This document shows, one piece after another, positions 53,311-64,000 of a stretch of 64,000 bases of DNA. A program made the translations under genes and the position numbers. The notes beneath the pieces are model-generated. The model was not told the DNA's origin. It saw only the letters and a list, made by a program, of their open reading frames with translations, and searched no databases. This stretch comes from Rhynchonema sp. JSB1_4 (lineage: Eukaryota > Nematoda > Chromadorea > Monhysterida > Xyalidae): NCBI GenBank assembly GCA_030248065.1, contig JASAMV010004440.1, positions 62,001 to 126,000 on the forward strand. The letters are read 5' to 3'. Position 1 is the stretch's first letter. Every line of letters starts with the position of its first letter.

Positions 53311-55431
53311 TAATAATTATTATTAATTAATTAGTTTGAGTAATATTTTTTGTTCGATGTCCGGGTCGTGAAACTTTGTCGAGTTTTTTGCGTATTTTCT
53401 GTCTTACTGCCTGCCCGTTGTACTTAAGGTGCATTTCAAAAGTACTATTGGGCGCTAAACAGACTTAATTCACATTTTTAACGGGTTAGGGTTTTTATAA
53501 CGTTTTACTGGTTTTATTGTCTGCGTTTATTCGGTCAAATAGCATATTGCTATAAACTTGTAAATGGGCCGGCTAATTTCTGTCTGCGATGAATGCAGTA
53601 TACATATTATTTTGTTGGTGTGATTTGTCGCAGTCCATTTAGGTATTGTACTATATTTACTGAAAAATGCCAAAAAAGTTGTAAAATATTCCTCAAGCCT
53701 ACTAACAAACAACCCACATCATAACCATATCATATCATGCGTGTATAGCCGAATTACCTATGATTATACCGTTTTGTTTGGCTGAGAATCCTAAATGTAA
53801 AAAGCGATTATATATCCGCTCGTATGCTTATTTAGTCGAAAATGCTAAAAACTAGTGATACTAATTTGTGAATGCATGCACAGAGGTTTGGGGGAAGCAT
53901 GGAATGTTTTTGCGTGAAAAAATTCAGTTTATTTATTCAATCGTAACCTTTAGCTACCCCAATCTTCTGTGACTATCTTTTTTATCTTTATGTAAAGTTT
54001 GTGGATCTACAAAAATGTCGTGGGCTACTTACAGCTTACTGCCCTCAATTTTGTTATATTTGCGTGTGCATGCTACATTACAAACTCAAAACTCAACAAA
54101 AATTCATGGTACGATTTTCAAGTATTTCCGCGTTTTTTGTTCTTTTGCGATGCTTTTGATTTTCGTGCATTTCTGCTGATTTTTTGCCTCTTGTAATATT
54201 CTTCTGGGCATATCAACCATCTTTGGGTTATTTTTTTTGACTTACTGATGTTTAATGCAATTCTGCAGATTTCGAGCAGTCTGGTTATTGTCTCAGACGT
54301 GTATGTTATTTTACTGGTTCGCACGATAGTTACTGATCTCTAAAACCAACTAATGTAACTGTTTATTTACTCATTCAATTTTTGTAGGTAAACTGCCTAA
54401 ATCTGGTCTCTGAGCTCAATCTTAGTCATGAGAATGCATTACGTTTTGTCCACCAAATCTACCTGCCTAAACTTGGTCTCCGTTATCACAAAACTGGTTG
54501 TATTTTGCGTTTTGGGTTTTTTTTGAAAGGTGCGCACTGTATCGCATTTTCTATCAATTTTGGATTATCACTTATTTTTCAAGATGTTCTTTTGAATGTA
54601 ATTCATGATCATATACAAATACGGTATTACAATATTGAAACATTATATTTTGTATTGATGATCAAAGTTTGAACAACAGCGTTGCATGAAGTTATGCGGC
54701 GTTATTTTTTTCATGAAGTTTGAAAAATTCGTCAACTACTGAAAAGAAAATACCTATTTTCTTCGGTGACGGCTTTTCAAAGTTCATTTGCACGATTTTC
54801 CAAGCTTATTGTCGAATACTTTAATTGGCAATATATTGTACGTTTGTTGCGTTGTGTTGTTATGCAAAAATTACAATGTCCCAAGAATGGGAGAATAAAA
54901 AAAGGATTCGTTTCAAAACATGATCCTTTCAGCTTCATTCCACGCGGACTACATGTATTTTTGCACGATCAAATCACAGCGGGCCAATAAAAAGTAATAC
55001 ACTATAATATAATAATAGTACAGCGTGTTGGCAAATCAAAATGAAATAGACTATAACAGAAAATCACTCGTTTCTTGGATAACGTTTGGTTAGTTTCTAT
55101 CAAATAAATCGATGAGAACTGTTCCATAAACATTAAACAATGAAGTGGAATGCTCTAATCCGATCCAGTAAAAATTTTCGAAAATCGGCATGAATTACAA
55201 ATGCAAGCTTGTGAATAGAACTAACACAGACGAAAACCGAAACATAAATTACCCATCACCCAGGAAACAATGTGAGAACAGAATTCTGTAGAAAACCAAT
55301 ATTGCAAATTGCGCGACCACAGGTTGAACACAGAATACGAGCTTTATTCATCAAAATGGTACTCCATCGAACCCTGTTAAACGATAGCGGGCGCATTATT
55401 CCGGATTGCATTAGCCTGCTAGTAAAATATA
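53311..55431. other. AT-rich intergenic region between cyclin D and the dehydrogenase gene
   Basis: No frame with a recognised domain. A short direct repeat (TGCCTAAATCTGGTCTC, near 54394 and again with one change near 54464) is the only structure noted. Confidence 0.5.
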
Positions 55432-55620
55432 AAGGTAAACCACACCAGCATGAGCTCGATATCGCAGCTGGCAGAATAGTGAAACATTCAAACGCGGCTG
55501 CTGATTTGGGAAATGTTACACGTTGAAGAATACAAAATGGAGCATGATGATTTTCTCTTCCTATTCGTATTGAATACACGCTAGCTTCGAAATCGGGCTC
55601 GTGTTGGTGTAGTTTGCCTT
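55432..55620. mobile_element. GGCAAACTACACC MITE family, copy 3
   Basis: 189 bp, in reversed orientation to copy 1, ends AAGGTAAACCACACC and GGTGTAGTTTGCCTT, flanked by TA on both sides. It sits just beyond the 3' end of the acyl-CoA dehydrogenase gene. Confidence 0.7.
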
Positions 55621-55811
55621 TACAAGTTATTAAAACATAGGTGTTTCGCACCACATACAGCACATGGTATTGAAGCGCCCCACTGCCCTTGACAAAACTT
55701 GATTCCATAATATCAATCAAAGCCGTGTACGTACGAGTTCAGGAACCTGGCTCGCTTTATACAAAACAAAACCGAATTATCCATATACAAAAAGTGCAAA
55801 TGAACACAAAT

Positions 55812-58800
55812 TTAATCCAACGGATGGTGCACGATTTTTCCGCCGTGTTCAAAGATTTCGGCGGCGATTTTGCTCATGTTTGCCCAATCTTCGTTGTGAG
55901 TCGGTGACCGAATATGAGCCAGATTGAGCAGTGCACGTTCGGTGGACTGAAAGTGATTAGTGGAAATAATGATTGTTTGTTTATTGCTCTCAGTGACGCA
56001 TAAAACCATGCACGTCAATTAGTGATAGAAGCAAAGTTACAAAACCAGGTGGGACAATTACGGAAAAAATGAAACCGAAAATGAAAAAAAATGAAGTGAA
56101 AATAATGATTGTGTCACAAATGGCAACTAAGCAACATTCGCTTAAATTGTCTGCTTTAGTCTGCGCGTGCGTAACGCACAAAATCAGAATTAGCTTGAAC
56201 TACTAAAAATTGCGACAAAATGGATTATCCATTTTGTCCATTATCGGAAACCGGAATATCCATGACAGAGTAGTAGATATGGTCACACGATGCTGCAAAT
56301 TGACTTGATTTCGTGTCAAACCAATGCTGGCTGGTTGTTGTCACCGGCGCTTTGAAATTTACGCCCAGCCCAGGGAGGGACAATGCGCTGTGCTGCTCCA
56401 AGAATCTTTTACGACAAACACAAAACCAAGTGAAGAAATGAGCTAAACAATTAGATGTGCTGTCTAATGAATGGAAACGAAAAACCTAAAATTAGAAGAT
56501 TAAAAAAATCAACCAATTTTTACAACGCCCTGTTGTGTACAAGCGGCAGGGCAAAGTGGACACAGCGCAGCTATCGAGCACTTTTTTTCACAAAACAATA
56601 TTTCGCAGAAATATATAAAAAAGAGGCTCTTGCATTACGAAAAAACACCCAAGCAAGCAGGTGTCATGGACAAAACAGCGGTCTTTGAAAGACAGCAGCC
56701 ACAGCCACTGGAGTGCAAATAATATTTGCCAGGGGTAGGGTAGGCCTAAGCCCAGCACCAGGCCCAATCCTGACGGCCAAGGCAAGTGCATTCATCAGTA
56801 GCCGCCGTTTTCTCACTCGCTGTTTTGTCCGTATCCCGCCAGCAAGCAGCACCAACCTGTCTGACAAACGTGCTGGTCATCAACTGTTCCGTCTGCGCAC
56901 TGGGCGCTGCTTTCTTCAGCGACGCGGTGCACCGCGACAGCACGCATACTTGACTGTAGATTTCGATCGCTGCTTCAGCCAGACGACGCAGTTGGTTTTG
57001 CTGGTCTGAAATAGGGCCCGTTGTTGTGGGACGGGACGACGCATGAGGTGACACATTGGGGTGATCGGATTAAATCTGTCGCAGTAAATGTGACAAGGCA
57101 CGGTTGTATATCGTTTTTAGATGTACAAATGCATGCCCCGAACTTCAAACAGGTTTGTCAGCTGTCTGCCGGGTACTGGGAACAATGTTTGTTTCGTAAA
57201 TGCCCGGGCATCAGTAAATGTGAACCATCAACGGTAAACCGATTAAAAAAACGGTTAATAGTTTTGTCATCAAATCATATCGTCAAATAAAGTCGTCGAA
57301 CAAGCAATAATACATGAGCCCGGCATGAGCGCGAACGTAATACATGTGGTTTGACGACAAAATGTGACGACATGATTTGACGACATTACTATAAGCCAAA
57401 AAACGCCAACTAACCAATCACACCCTTTCCGTGCGTTATCAGCATGTGTTCCACGCATCCACCGAATGCGTCCATACATTTTGAGGTCTGAAACATCAGA
57501 GAAAATCAAGCGCGGCACTTTTAAATTCGGTGATTGGATCGAAGCGGTTTCGGTTGGATCACAAAATCTGGTTCGATTCGAACACCAAGTTTGATACCGG
57601 CCAATATTTATCAGGTCGTCTTATTTATTATTTATTCGATTTATTTAGCCATATCGATGTCAGACTTGGCGATCGGATGTGACTTGCCTTGGTAGCCCGT
57701 TTTTTTGCATTAAGGATATTAAGACATTTACTGGAGCCACTACATACGTCCAGCTGATTAGTTGTTCATGTGAGGTCGGTTGCCCGTTTTACGGTGGATG
57801 AAATTAGTGGCATCGTCAAATTTCTTAATATCCTTAATTCAGAAAAGTTACGCGACCAAGGCAGGTCACATCCGATCCGATCACCAAGTTTGATATCGCT
57901 AACATATTCTGAAAAAATTGACAAAACAACCGACCATTGCGGCGGAATCATTCAGCGACTCATGCACATGTTCAGCGAACGACGGGCCACTCGCCAGACC
58001 AACCGTTCTGAAAAAAATAATACATATTCGAATTTTTTTGGAATTCAGGTTCATGTTTACACCACTGCAAGCGTGAAACATCAGAGCAAGCGCTACGATG
58101 CGCACTGGTTCTCGAGTGGACCATGAATGCGACTGACTGGTTGATGTTTCACGTGCTGTATATCAAAGGAACATGGTCGGACAACGACCGACCTGGTCAC
58201 GCGTTTGCCAGCGAATTCAAACAGAGCACCGAAATTCGAGGCCGGTGACTTGAGCGCCTTCTGCACTTCCCGCAGATGACCACCGGCGTACTGAAATTGA
58301 AATTGTAAGATTTTTCGCGAGACATGCTTGTTCGTCAGCATGTACGAAATCACTATTTCGATCTTACATGCTTATTTTATGACGCATACGCTCACAAAGA
58401 TCGTCGATCGTTATTTGCATAGTTACGTGAGAATTTGATTTATTCCGCCTTGTTACGTTCAGCATGGCTAGAGAACCTGTTCCAGACACCATGTGCTGAC
58501 ATGTTTGCACTCATGCTGCTTGCCTCATCTCTCGATACTTAGGCAAACAAACCAGCCAGGAAAATACTTTGGCTGTTAATACATGCCTATTTTACACCTG
58601 CACCGCGTGTTATTTAGGCCGAATTCACAATGCAAGCGCGTTTGCGCATCAACCTGGGTGTACTTCACCATTCCATGCTGACGCGCAAGCACGCAAATGC
58701 GTATGCATTGTGAACGTTGTTCGTACTTTTTTTCGCAAGTAGTCGGCCCACTCTCAGACTAAGTATTGTCTATGGGTAACAGTGGCAGGTGACGTTCTAA

Positions 58801-61800
58801 AAATATTCACGACGTGCTTCTGCTTACGTTGCATCATCAATTTATTCTGGGCAAAGCCATGCTTTCTCGGGAAATAAATTCCGGGCATCATGTTTCTTTA
58901 TGTCTCACAATAACACGGGGCTCTGTCTCCGCGAGCAGTCCAAAAACCAGTCTATCAGATTATCAAAGTTAAAAATTACCACCACACAACACTCTCCGCA
59001 TGGCAAAGTTTTGCGCTCACGCAGTACAGCAAGGCAGTCTTAACTAGATAATATCAGCGTCTGGCTATAAACGCTGTTGCAGTCTCTCCTCTTATCATCA
59101 ATGTTATGTTTTGTCTGTACGAAGCTATGGCAAAAAAATTTCCCTGGAAATTGTCCTGGAATAGCCGAGGTGCGGTGGACCATGTTTATTTGATTTCAGT
59201 TTCTCTTTCTACAGTGCACATCAGGATCTAGTACGTAACTTGATGACTTGCGTAAAAAGTTGCTAGGATACGTTTCACTAATGAAGTTGAGAGTGTCTTT
59301 CCGCAAGCTTCTATGGTGATCTACCGTGTTAATTCATTTAATAACCGTGGCACGATCTCTAGTCTCTATTAGTGGTGTCGTTGAGAAATCGAAATTTTCC
59401 CATACCCAGCCCAATTTTCGGGAAATTTCCCATACATATACCCCCAAAAATCAAAAATTTCCCATACCAGGGGGGTTTTCCAAAAACTCAAAAATTTCCC
59501 ATACCCGAGGGTGGGGGTTTTGAAAAAAATGACCCCAAAAATCTTCTAAAAGTGCCAAAATTGGTCTAAAAAGTGCTTAAAACAGAGTTTTCTTGCGGCA
59601 ACAAGCGATTTTTGACATTTTTGGACGAAAAATGGCCAATTTTGGTACTTCTCGGGGTCAAAAAGTCATTTCTTAGGGGTGCTTGTTCCAAAAGTGAAAA
59701 ATTTCCCATACCCCATACCCCCGGCCGATTTCCTATACCCCATCCCCGGGGGGTTACCCCCCACCCCCCCCCCCCCAACGACACCACTGGTCTCTATGCT
59801 TGCAATTTTCTCTCCTTAGATTTCGTTGCGCAAATGTACAGAATCCCGGAAGTTACATGGGCTCCAACCGAATTCGTAGCATTTCATTTTCATGCTTTGG
59901 TTGATTCAACTCCTGTTAGCGCCCATGCCCAAGTCTATTTGAAATGGCGTATGCAAAAACATACAGACAGAGACAGGTAAGTAGGTTATGCTTGCAGTAA
60001 GTGCATGCACTCTCAAGCCAGTGGTAACCTAACACAATTTCCAAAGCGACAATATGTACATACTGTATGCGCCTACCTGTCTGACATATACCTACCCTGG
60101 ACGCAAGGTGTAAGCGCTGTTAGCAAAGTAAACCCAATAAAACGCGACACTGGCATGGCAAGCAAGCAAGCCAGTTGCTAGCTCCAAGTCTCCCCCGGTG
60201 GTTTGTGTCCAACGGCCCAGAACTGACAGTCTCAATTTCTGATGTAATGAAAAAGCTGGCTGCCACCGCTTTGCAGTCTATATCCGATTCATGTTCCATT
60301 TGTCAAACGAATAATTCTGTACAGCCCGTCATAATCCAGGATCCGGACTCCGAAAATAACGGTAAGTACGAACTGCATGTGTGTGCGTGTTCATATTGTC
60401 ATCACAGCTGTTCCGTCGTGTCTCGGTCTTTTTCTTGGCTTGAATGACGTAACGAGCTCAAGCGTCTCTGGGAACGATTTGAATTAGCGTAGAAAAAATT
60501 GTTCTGTTGTGTTTGTTTTTTGATTGTTAATGCAGAAATGAGCAGTGGATTGTTTTATTTTGGAGCAAAATCGAAGTTGTCCTTTGCAGATACGCTGCCA
60601 AAAGCGGCACCATCAAAACATACAAGCAATAGTCGATCAACTAGTGGTACTAAATCACAAGATTACGATCAAACATTCCATAATCACCCATCTCCCCAAT
60701 CCGAAATGTCTGCGTGCAATTCCAAAGCGCACATCGGCAAACCAGCGCCGGGGTTCAAAACCAACGCCGTCGTTAATGGAGAGTTCAAGGAAGTCAGTCT
60801 CAACGACTACCATGGCAAATATGTCGTGCTATTCTTCTATCCACTAGATTTGTGAGTTCGGTTTGGTTCAACTTCCAGACATAAAGGCAAACTACACCAA
60901 CACGAGTCCGATTTCGAAGATGGCGTGTATTCAAAACGAATAGGAAGAGAAAATCATCATGCTCCAGTTTCTATTCTTCAATGTGTAACATTTCCCAAAT
61001 CAGCAGCCACGTCAGAATGTTTCACCATTCTGCCAGCTGCGAAATCGAGCTCATGTTGGTGTAGTTTGCCTTTACATTCAAATCCTCTGTACAATGACAG
61101 CGCAGCTGATCGGGTGGGTTTTCCTCCGTATCTTGAGAAATGTTTGTGTACGAATGTGGTCAGAGAAAACTGAACAGAAAACTTTATTCACAACAACGAC
61201 ATGTTCTAGCCCTTCTCAGCGCTCAGATGCGGTGGACCTTGAAATGCAGCACAATGTTGACACCATTCTTTAGCAGGAATCTGCCGTTCCGATTAATTCA
61301 CCATACAAAAGGTGTGGAGGCGAAAAAATAATCGCAATTTATTCTTCTCCAGCACGTTCGTGTGTCCGACGGAGATCATTGCGTTCAGCGATCGAAGCGA
61401 CGAATTTCGCAAGATCGGATGCGAGGTGCTTGCAGCGTCGACCGATTCGCATTTCTCACATTTCGCATGGTTAGATTTGCTAGTCGATTCCAAAAATTTT
61501 TGTGCATTTGGTCCAGTTTTAACTCATATTTCCAAACATCGATTGAGTTATCCTGCGCCTTGGTTTAGTAAATTTCTAATTTGGTTGCCTCATGCATTTT
61601 TTTACAAACGCAGGGAAACTCCCGTTCGAAGTCGAGGCGGGCAACAGCTCAACACAAGACTGCGTGTTGAGCTTGTTGCCTGCCTCAACTTCGAACGGGA
61701 GTTTCCCTGCGTCTGTAAAAATGCATGAGGCAACGAAATTAGAAACTTACTATATTGCAGGACGCAGCAATCGCGTAAACAAGGCGGAATCGGCGAGATG

Positions 61801-64000
61801 AAGATTCCGCTGTTGGCTGATACGAATCACAAGATCAGCACCGATTATGGCGTGCTCAAGGAGGAGGACGGCATTGCTTATCGGTTGAGTTTTTTCGTGG
61901 AATGAGATATTTTTGAGACGTGTTATCTTTGGAGACATCGCGCAATTAGGAAGAGAAGACAGCGCCTAAGCCCATTCCACCCTTGTTTATGGTGACATAC
62001 TGTATTTGGTCGAGTGAGACACCGATCACAAAAAGACGAACACTGTATTCATTCACTATTCACCAATCAGGCATCTGATGGCATATTACTCATAAAGCAG
62101 AGAATAAATTGTGGTTCACATTCGTGGCTTGGGCCCGATTTCACACCACACCGAGGGCCACAATAGAGTGGGCAGAATAACACAAATCTCTTTTTTTCAG
62201 GGGCTTATTTATAATCGACAACAAGGGTGTGCTGCGTCAGATCACGATCAATGACCTACCAGTAGGGCGGGATGTCGATGAAACATTACGTTTGGTGCAG
62301 GCGTTCCAATTCACGGACAAACACGGAGAAGGTCGGGTAGAAGATGGATTTCGAAGTTCTTTAATCTTCAACGTTTCCACGTCTCTGCATCAAACACTTG
62401 CGAAATACACAGCGTCACCATTAGTGGCACTGCTTGTTTTACGACGTTGTCTTCGAGAACCACTCAATCACGTCAATCATTCAATTCGTGGCTCCAGCAT
62501 CAGCAAATTATAAACACACACACTACCGTTCGGTTCGGACACAACAAGAAGTCAAATGCCGATTCAACAGCAGATTATTTGGTTCTATCTGTTTATGCGA
62601 TGGGACATATCAGCACACTCAGTCAACACGCAATCCAAAATTTTCATTATTTAGTCTGTCCGGCGGGCTGGCGACCGGGCAAAGACACGATCAAGCCAAC
62701 AGTGAAGGCGTCAAAGGATTATTTCGAGCGATCGAGCAGCGCAAAGTCGAACAAAACGGCCTTGTAACGGCAAGTAACGGTTGGTATCGAAGTTGAAAGT
62801 ATCGGTCTCGGTTTGTGATTCACGATAATCCATTATCTAAATCCTTGAGGACCAAACAATACCACTCATATTTTGATAATTCAGTTCAAAACGTAGGCAA
62901 AATGTCCAGTTATAGCTATAGATGTCACAAAGCACCCATCTGTTTGCGAGCATCTGCTTCAATGAGCATTCATCATATCATAATTATTACTTACTGGTTA
63001 ACTATTAAAAGTTATTGTTTTTTGTTCTATTTCCCATGAAAACAGGACGCAGCCACAGCACCAAATAAATAACGCTGCAAGTCTCGCTCACGTTCTTGAC
63101 AGAACATTTTTCAAACAAAAGAAAAAGCAACGAATTCCAAAAGAAACGAATGACGAACCTGCAGTCCAGTGAGCGAGATGAAAAGTCTGAGAATGTCGTT
63201 GGCGCCCTCGAAAATGCGGAAGATTCGGAGGTCGCGCTGAACTCGCTCGAGACCCGGCTCTTTCATGAAACCTGAGATCAAATGGGGAAACGTTCACATT
63301 TTTCCTTACAACAATTGTATTACACTCTACGAACACCAGTAGTTTCCTGCCTTGAACTTATAATACCCAGTAAACCCTAACTGACTAGTTCGGATCGGAG
63401 ACAAAAAATAGTTCACAGAAAATACTCTGTTGAATAAGCATCACACACCCATGCCGCCATGGATTTGAATAGCTTCGTCGCACACTTGCCAGGCATTCTC
63501 CTGAAACATTTTGTGAACGTTTAGCGACCGCATAACACGTCATCATAAATTAAGCGATTTTACACCATGAAACTCACCGAACAAACAATCTTCCCAATCG
63601 CAGCTTCCAGCTGATAATCCTGCACGCCTCTGTCCATCAAACCACTCAGCATGTAGGTGATCGACTGGAAAGATTTTTAAGATCTGTTCCAGGAATTTGC
63701 TTCTTTTTTTCATGCCAAATGTTCGAGTGATACCTCGGTGACATAATGTTTCAACGCCATGGTCGCAATCTTTTCCTGAATGTCGCCGAAATCCTTGAGT
63801 TTTCTGCCGAACTGCGTGCGTTGCGATGCAAAGTCGACCTGAGCGATTATGGTATATTAATCTTTTGCGATCAATAAAAGAGAAATTCGAACCAACAAAA
63901 CATAAACAGACGCTATCCCAAAAAATGACTAACGGCCATTTTCATACAATGCGTAATGGTACCGGTCATGGCCGCTGGAATGCCAAACCGACCGTTGTTG
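55812..64000 (-). CDS. acdh: Very-long-chain acyl-CoA dehydrogenase (ACADVL/ACAD9 type), C-terminal part, 10 exons
   Basis: Minus-strand exons in transcript order: 64000-63934 (cut by the window edge), 63838-63734, 63664-63578, 63500-63449, 63271-63159, 58290-58193, 58007-57935, 57487-57415, 57005-56857 and 55946-55812 (stop 55814-55812). All phases match. The enzyme is a mitochondrial FAD flavoprotein doing the first step of beta-oxidation on long acyl-CoAs. Visible motifs are [43 protein letters not shown] and [13 protein letters not shown], where the Glu of FEGAND is the catalytic base. The later exons encode the C-terminal helical domain found only in VLCAD/ACAD9, for example the exons with [31 protein letters not shown] and [14 protein letters not shown], ending HHPLD. 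Choice between VLCAD and ACAD9 is unresolved. The 4868-bp intron 58291-63158 contains the peroxiredoxin gene. Confidence 0.92.
57260..57393. repeat. GTCGTCAAATAAAGTCGTCG repeat, copy 2
   Basis: Partner of the copy at 18799-18925, here in the dehydrogenase intron 57006-57414. Ends carry inverted GTCATCAAATC and GATTTGACGAC. Confidence 0.55.
57655..57892. repeat. Foldback repeat with GATCACCAAGTTTGAT ends
   Basis: The left arm (GATCGGATGTGACTTGCC) and the right arm (GGCAGGTCACATCCGATC) pair, as do TTAAGGATATTAAGA and TCTTAATATCCTTAA. ACCAAGTTTG(A/G)T ends recur at about 18770, 22210 and 57590. It lies in an acyl-CoA dehydrogenase intron. Confidence 0.5.
58630..58716. repeat. Short foldback in the dehydrogenase intron
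   Basis: TTCACAATGCAAGCGCGTTTGCG and a partial complement ending GCATTGTGAA flank a loop of about 40 bp. Type unknown. Confidence 0.4.
59370..59789. mobile_element. hAT-like MITE, TSD GTCTCTAT, in the acyl-CoA dehydrogenase intron
   Basis: The inner ends AGTGGTGTCGTTG and CAACGACACCACT are exact complements. GTCTCTAT flanks both sides (59362-59369, 59790-59797). 420 bp, with subterminal TTTCCCATACCC repeats. A related end is seen near 34128. Confidence 0.8.
60247..62767 (+). CDS. Typical 2-Cys peroxiredoxin (Prx1/2 type) with N-terminal extension
   Basis: Exons are 60247-60361, 60536-60851, 61353-61469, 61761-61883, 62201-62331 and 62655-62767, phase-consistent, 304 residues. Peroxiredoxins reduce hydrogen peroxide and alkyl hydroperoxides using thioredoxin. 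The peroxidatic Cys is in FTFVCPTE (start of exon 3) and the resolving Cys in VCPAGWRPG (exon 6). Other family motifs are [30 protein letters not shown] and [16 protein letters not shown] (exon 4) and a C-terminal YF (DYFERSS) correspond to the GGLG and YF motifs of over-oxidation-sensitive eukaryotic enzymes. Unusually, about 115 residues precede the conserved domain. They start [20 protein letters not shown] and are otherwise Ser/Lys-rich. An alternative start is the Met in [13 protein letters not shown] within exon 2, which would give a normal-sized cytosolic enzyme. The whole gene sits antisense within a dehydrogenase intron. AATAAA occurs at 63064-63069. Confidence 0.93.
60884..61072. mobile_element. 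GGCAAACTACACC MITE family, copy 4, in peroxiredoxin intron 2
   Basis: 189 bp with ends AAGGCAAACTACACC and GGTGTAGTTTGCCTT, flanked by TA (60882-60883, 61073-61074). It begins 33 bp after the peroxiredoxin exon 60536-60851. Confidence 0.75.
61577..61741. repeat. Near-perfect foldback (about 75-bp arms) in peroxiredoxin intron 3
   Basis: TAATTTGGTTGCCTCATGC at the left and GCATGAGGCAACGAAATTA at the right. The arms continue through GGGAAACTCCCGTTCGAA, with a loop of a few bases near 61662. It is a short MITE or a hairpin-RNA source. It ends 19 bp before exon 61761-61883. Confidence 0.8.
63064..63069 (+). terminator. Candidate polyadenylation signal AATAAA for peroxiredoxin
   Basis: AATAAA about 300 bp after the peroxiredoxin stop and 90 bp before the nearest dehydrogenase exon on the opposite strand. 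It is the first such hexamer in this 3' region. Confidence 0.4.

Overview
This is eukaryotic DNA, most likely from a nematode. The conserved genes are split by many introns (69 bp to 10.3 kb). One intron carries a degenerate tract of TTAGGC, the nematode telomere unit. Terminal-inverted-repeat elements fill much of the non-coding DNA. The species is not named by the sequence. A short over-represented motif resembling the nematode 21U-RNA promoter core would suit a chromadorean or Plectus-like worm, but that is inference.

Layout. 1-9.1 kb: no recognised gene; transposon debris from about 5.3 to 8.7 kb. 9.18-16.42 kb (+): a myeloid leukemia factor (MLF) gene of seven coding exons, with a small single-pass membrane protein gene on the opposite strand inside intron 1 and a hAT-like element in intron 6. 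19.54-25.5 kb (-): a multi-exon gene whose core is a neuroglobin-like globin domain with long low-complexity tails. 25.5-33.9 kb: no gene recognised. 33.9-38.9 kb: nested hAT-like and other elements. 39.78-52.68 kb (+): cyclin D, with a 10.3-kb third intron. 53-55.8 kb: AT-rich intergenic DNA. 55.81-64.0 kb (-): the C-terminal part of a very-long-chain acyl-CoA dehydrogenase gene, continuing beyond the window. 60.25-62.77 kb (+): a typical 2-Cys peroxiredoxin lying wholly inside a 4.9-kb intron of the dehydrogenase gene on the opposite strand.

The genes do not form a pathway. They are neighbours in a repeat-rich genome where host introns hold other genes and many small DNA transposons. Exon models were built by hand from splice signals, reading phase and family alignment. 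The MLF, cyclin D, peroxiredoxin and dehydrogenase models are phase-consistent throughout. The globin model is firm over the globin exons and weaker at its 5' end.

Main points for follow-up: 16 copies of GATGTTTCA where about 0.6 are expected; two opposite-strand nested genes; pyrimidine at donor position +3 in 11 of 24 introns; a globin with neuroglobin-like E7-F8 spacing; and a set of hAT-like elements with intact 8-bp target duplications, including one inside another.
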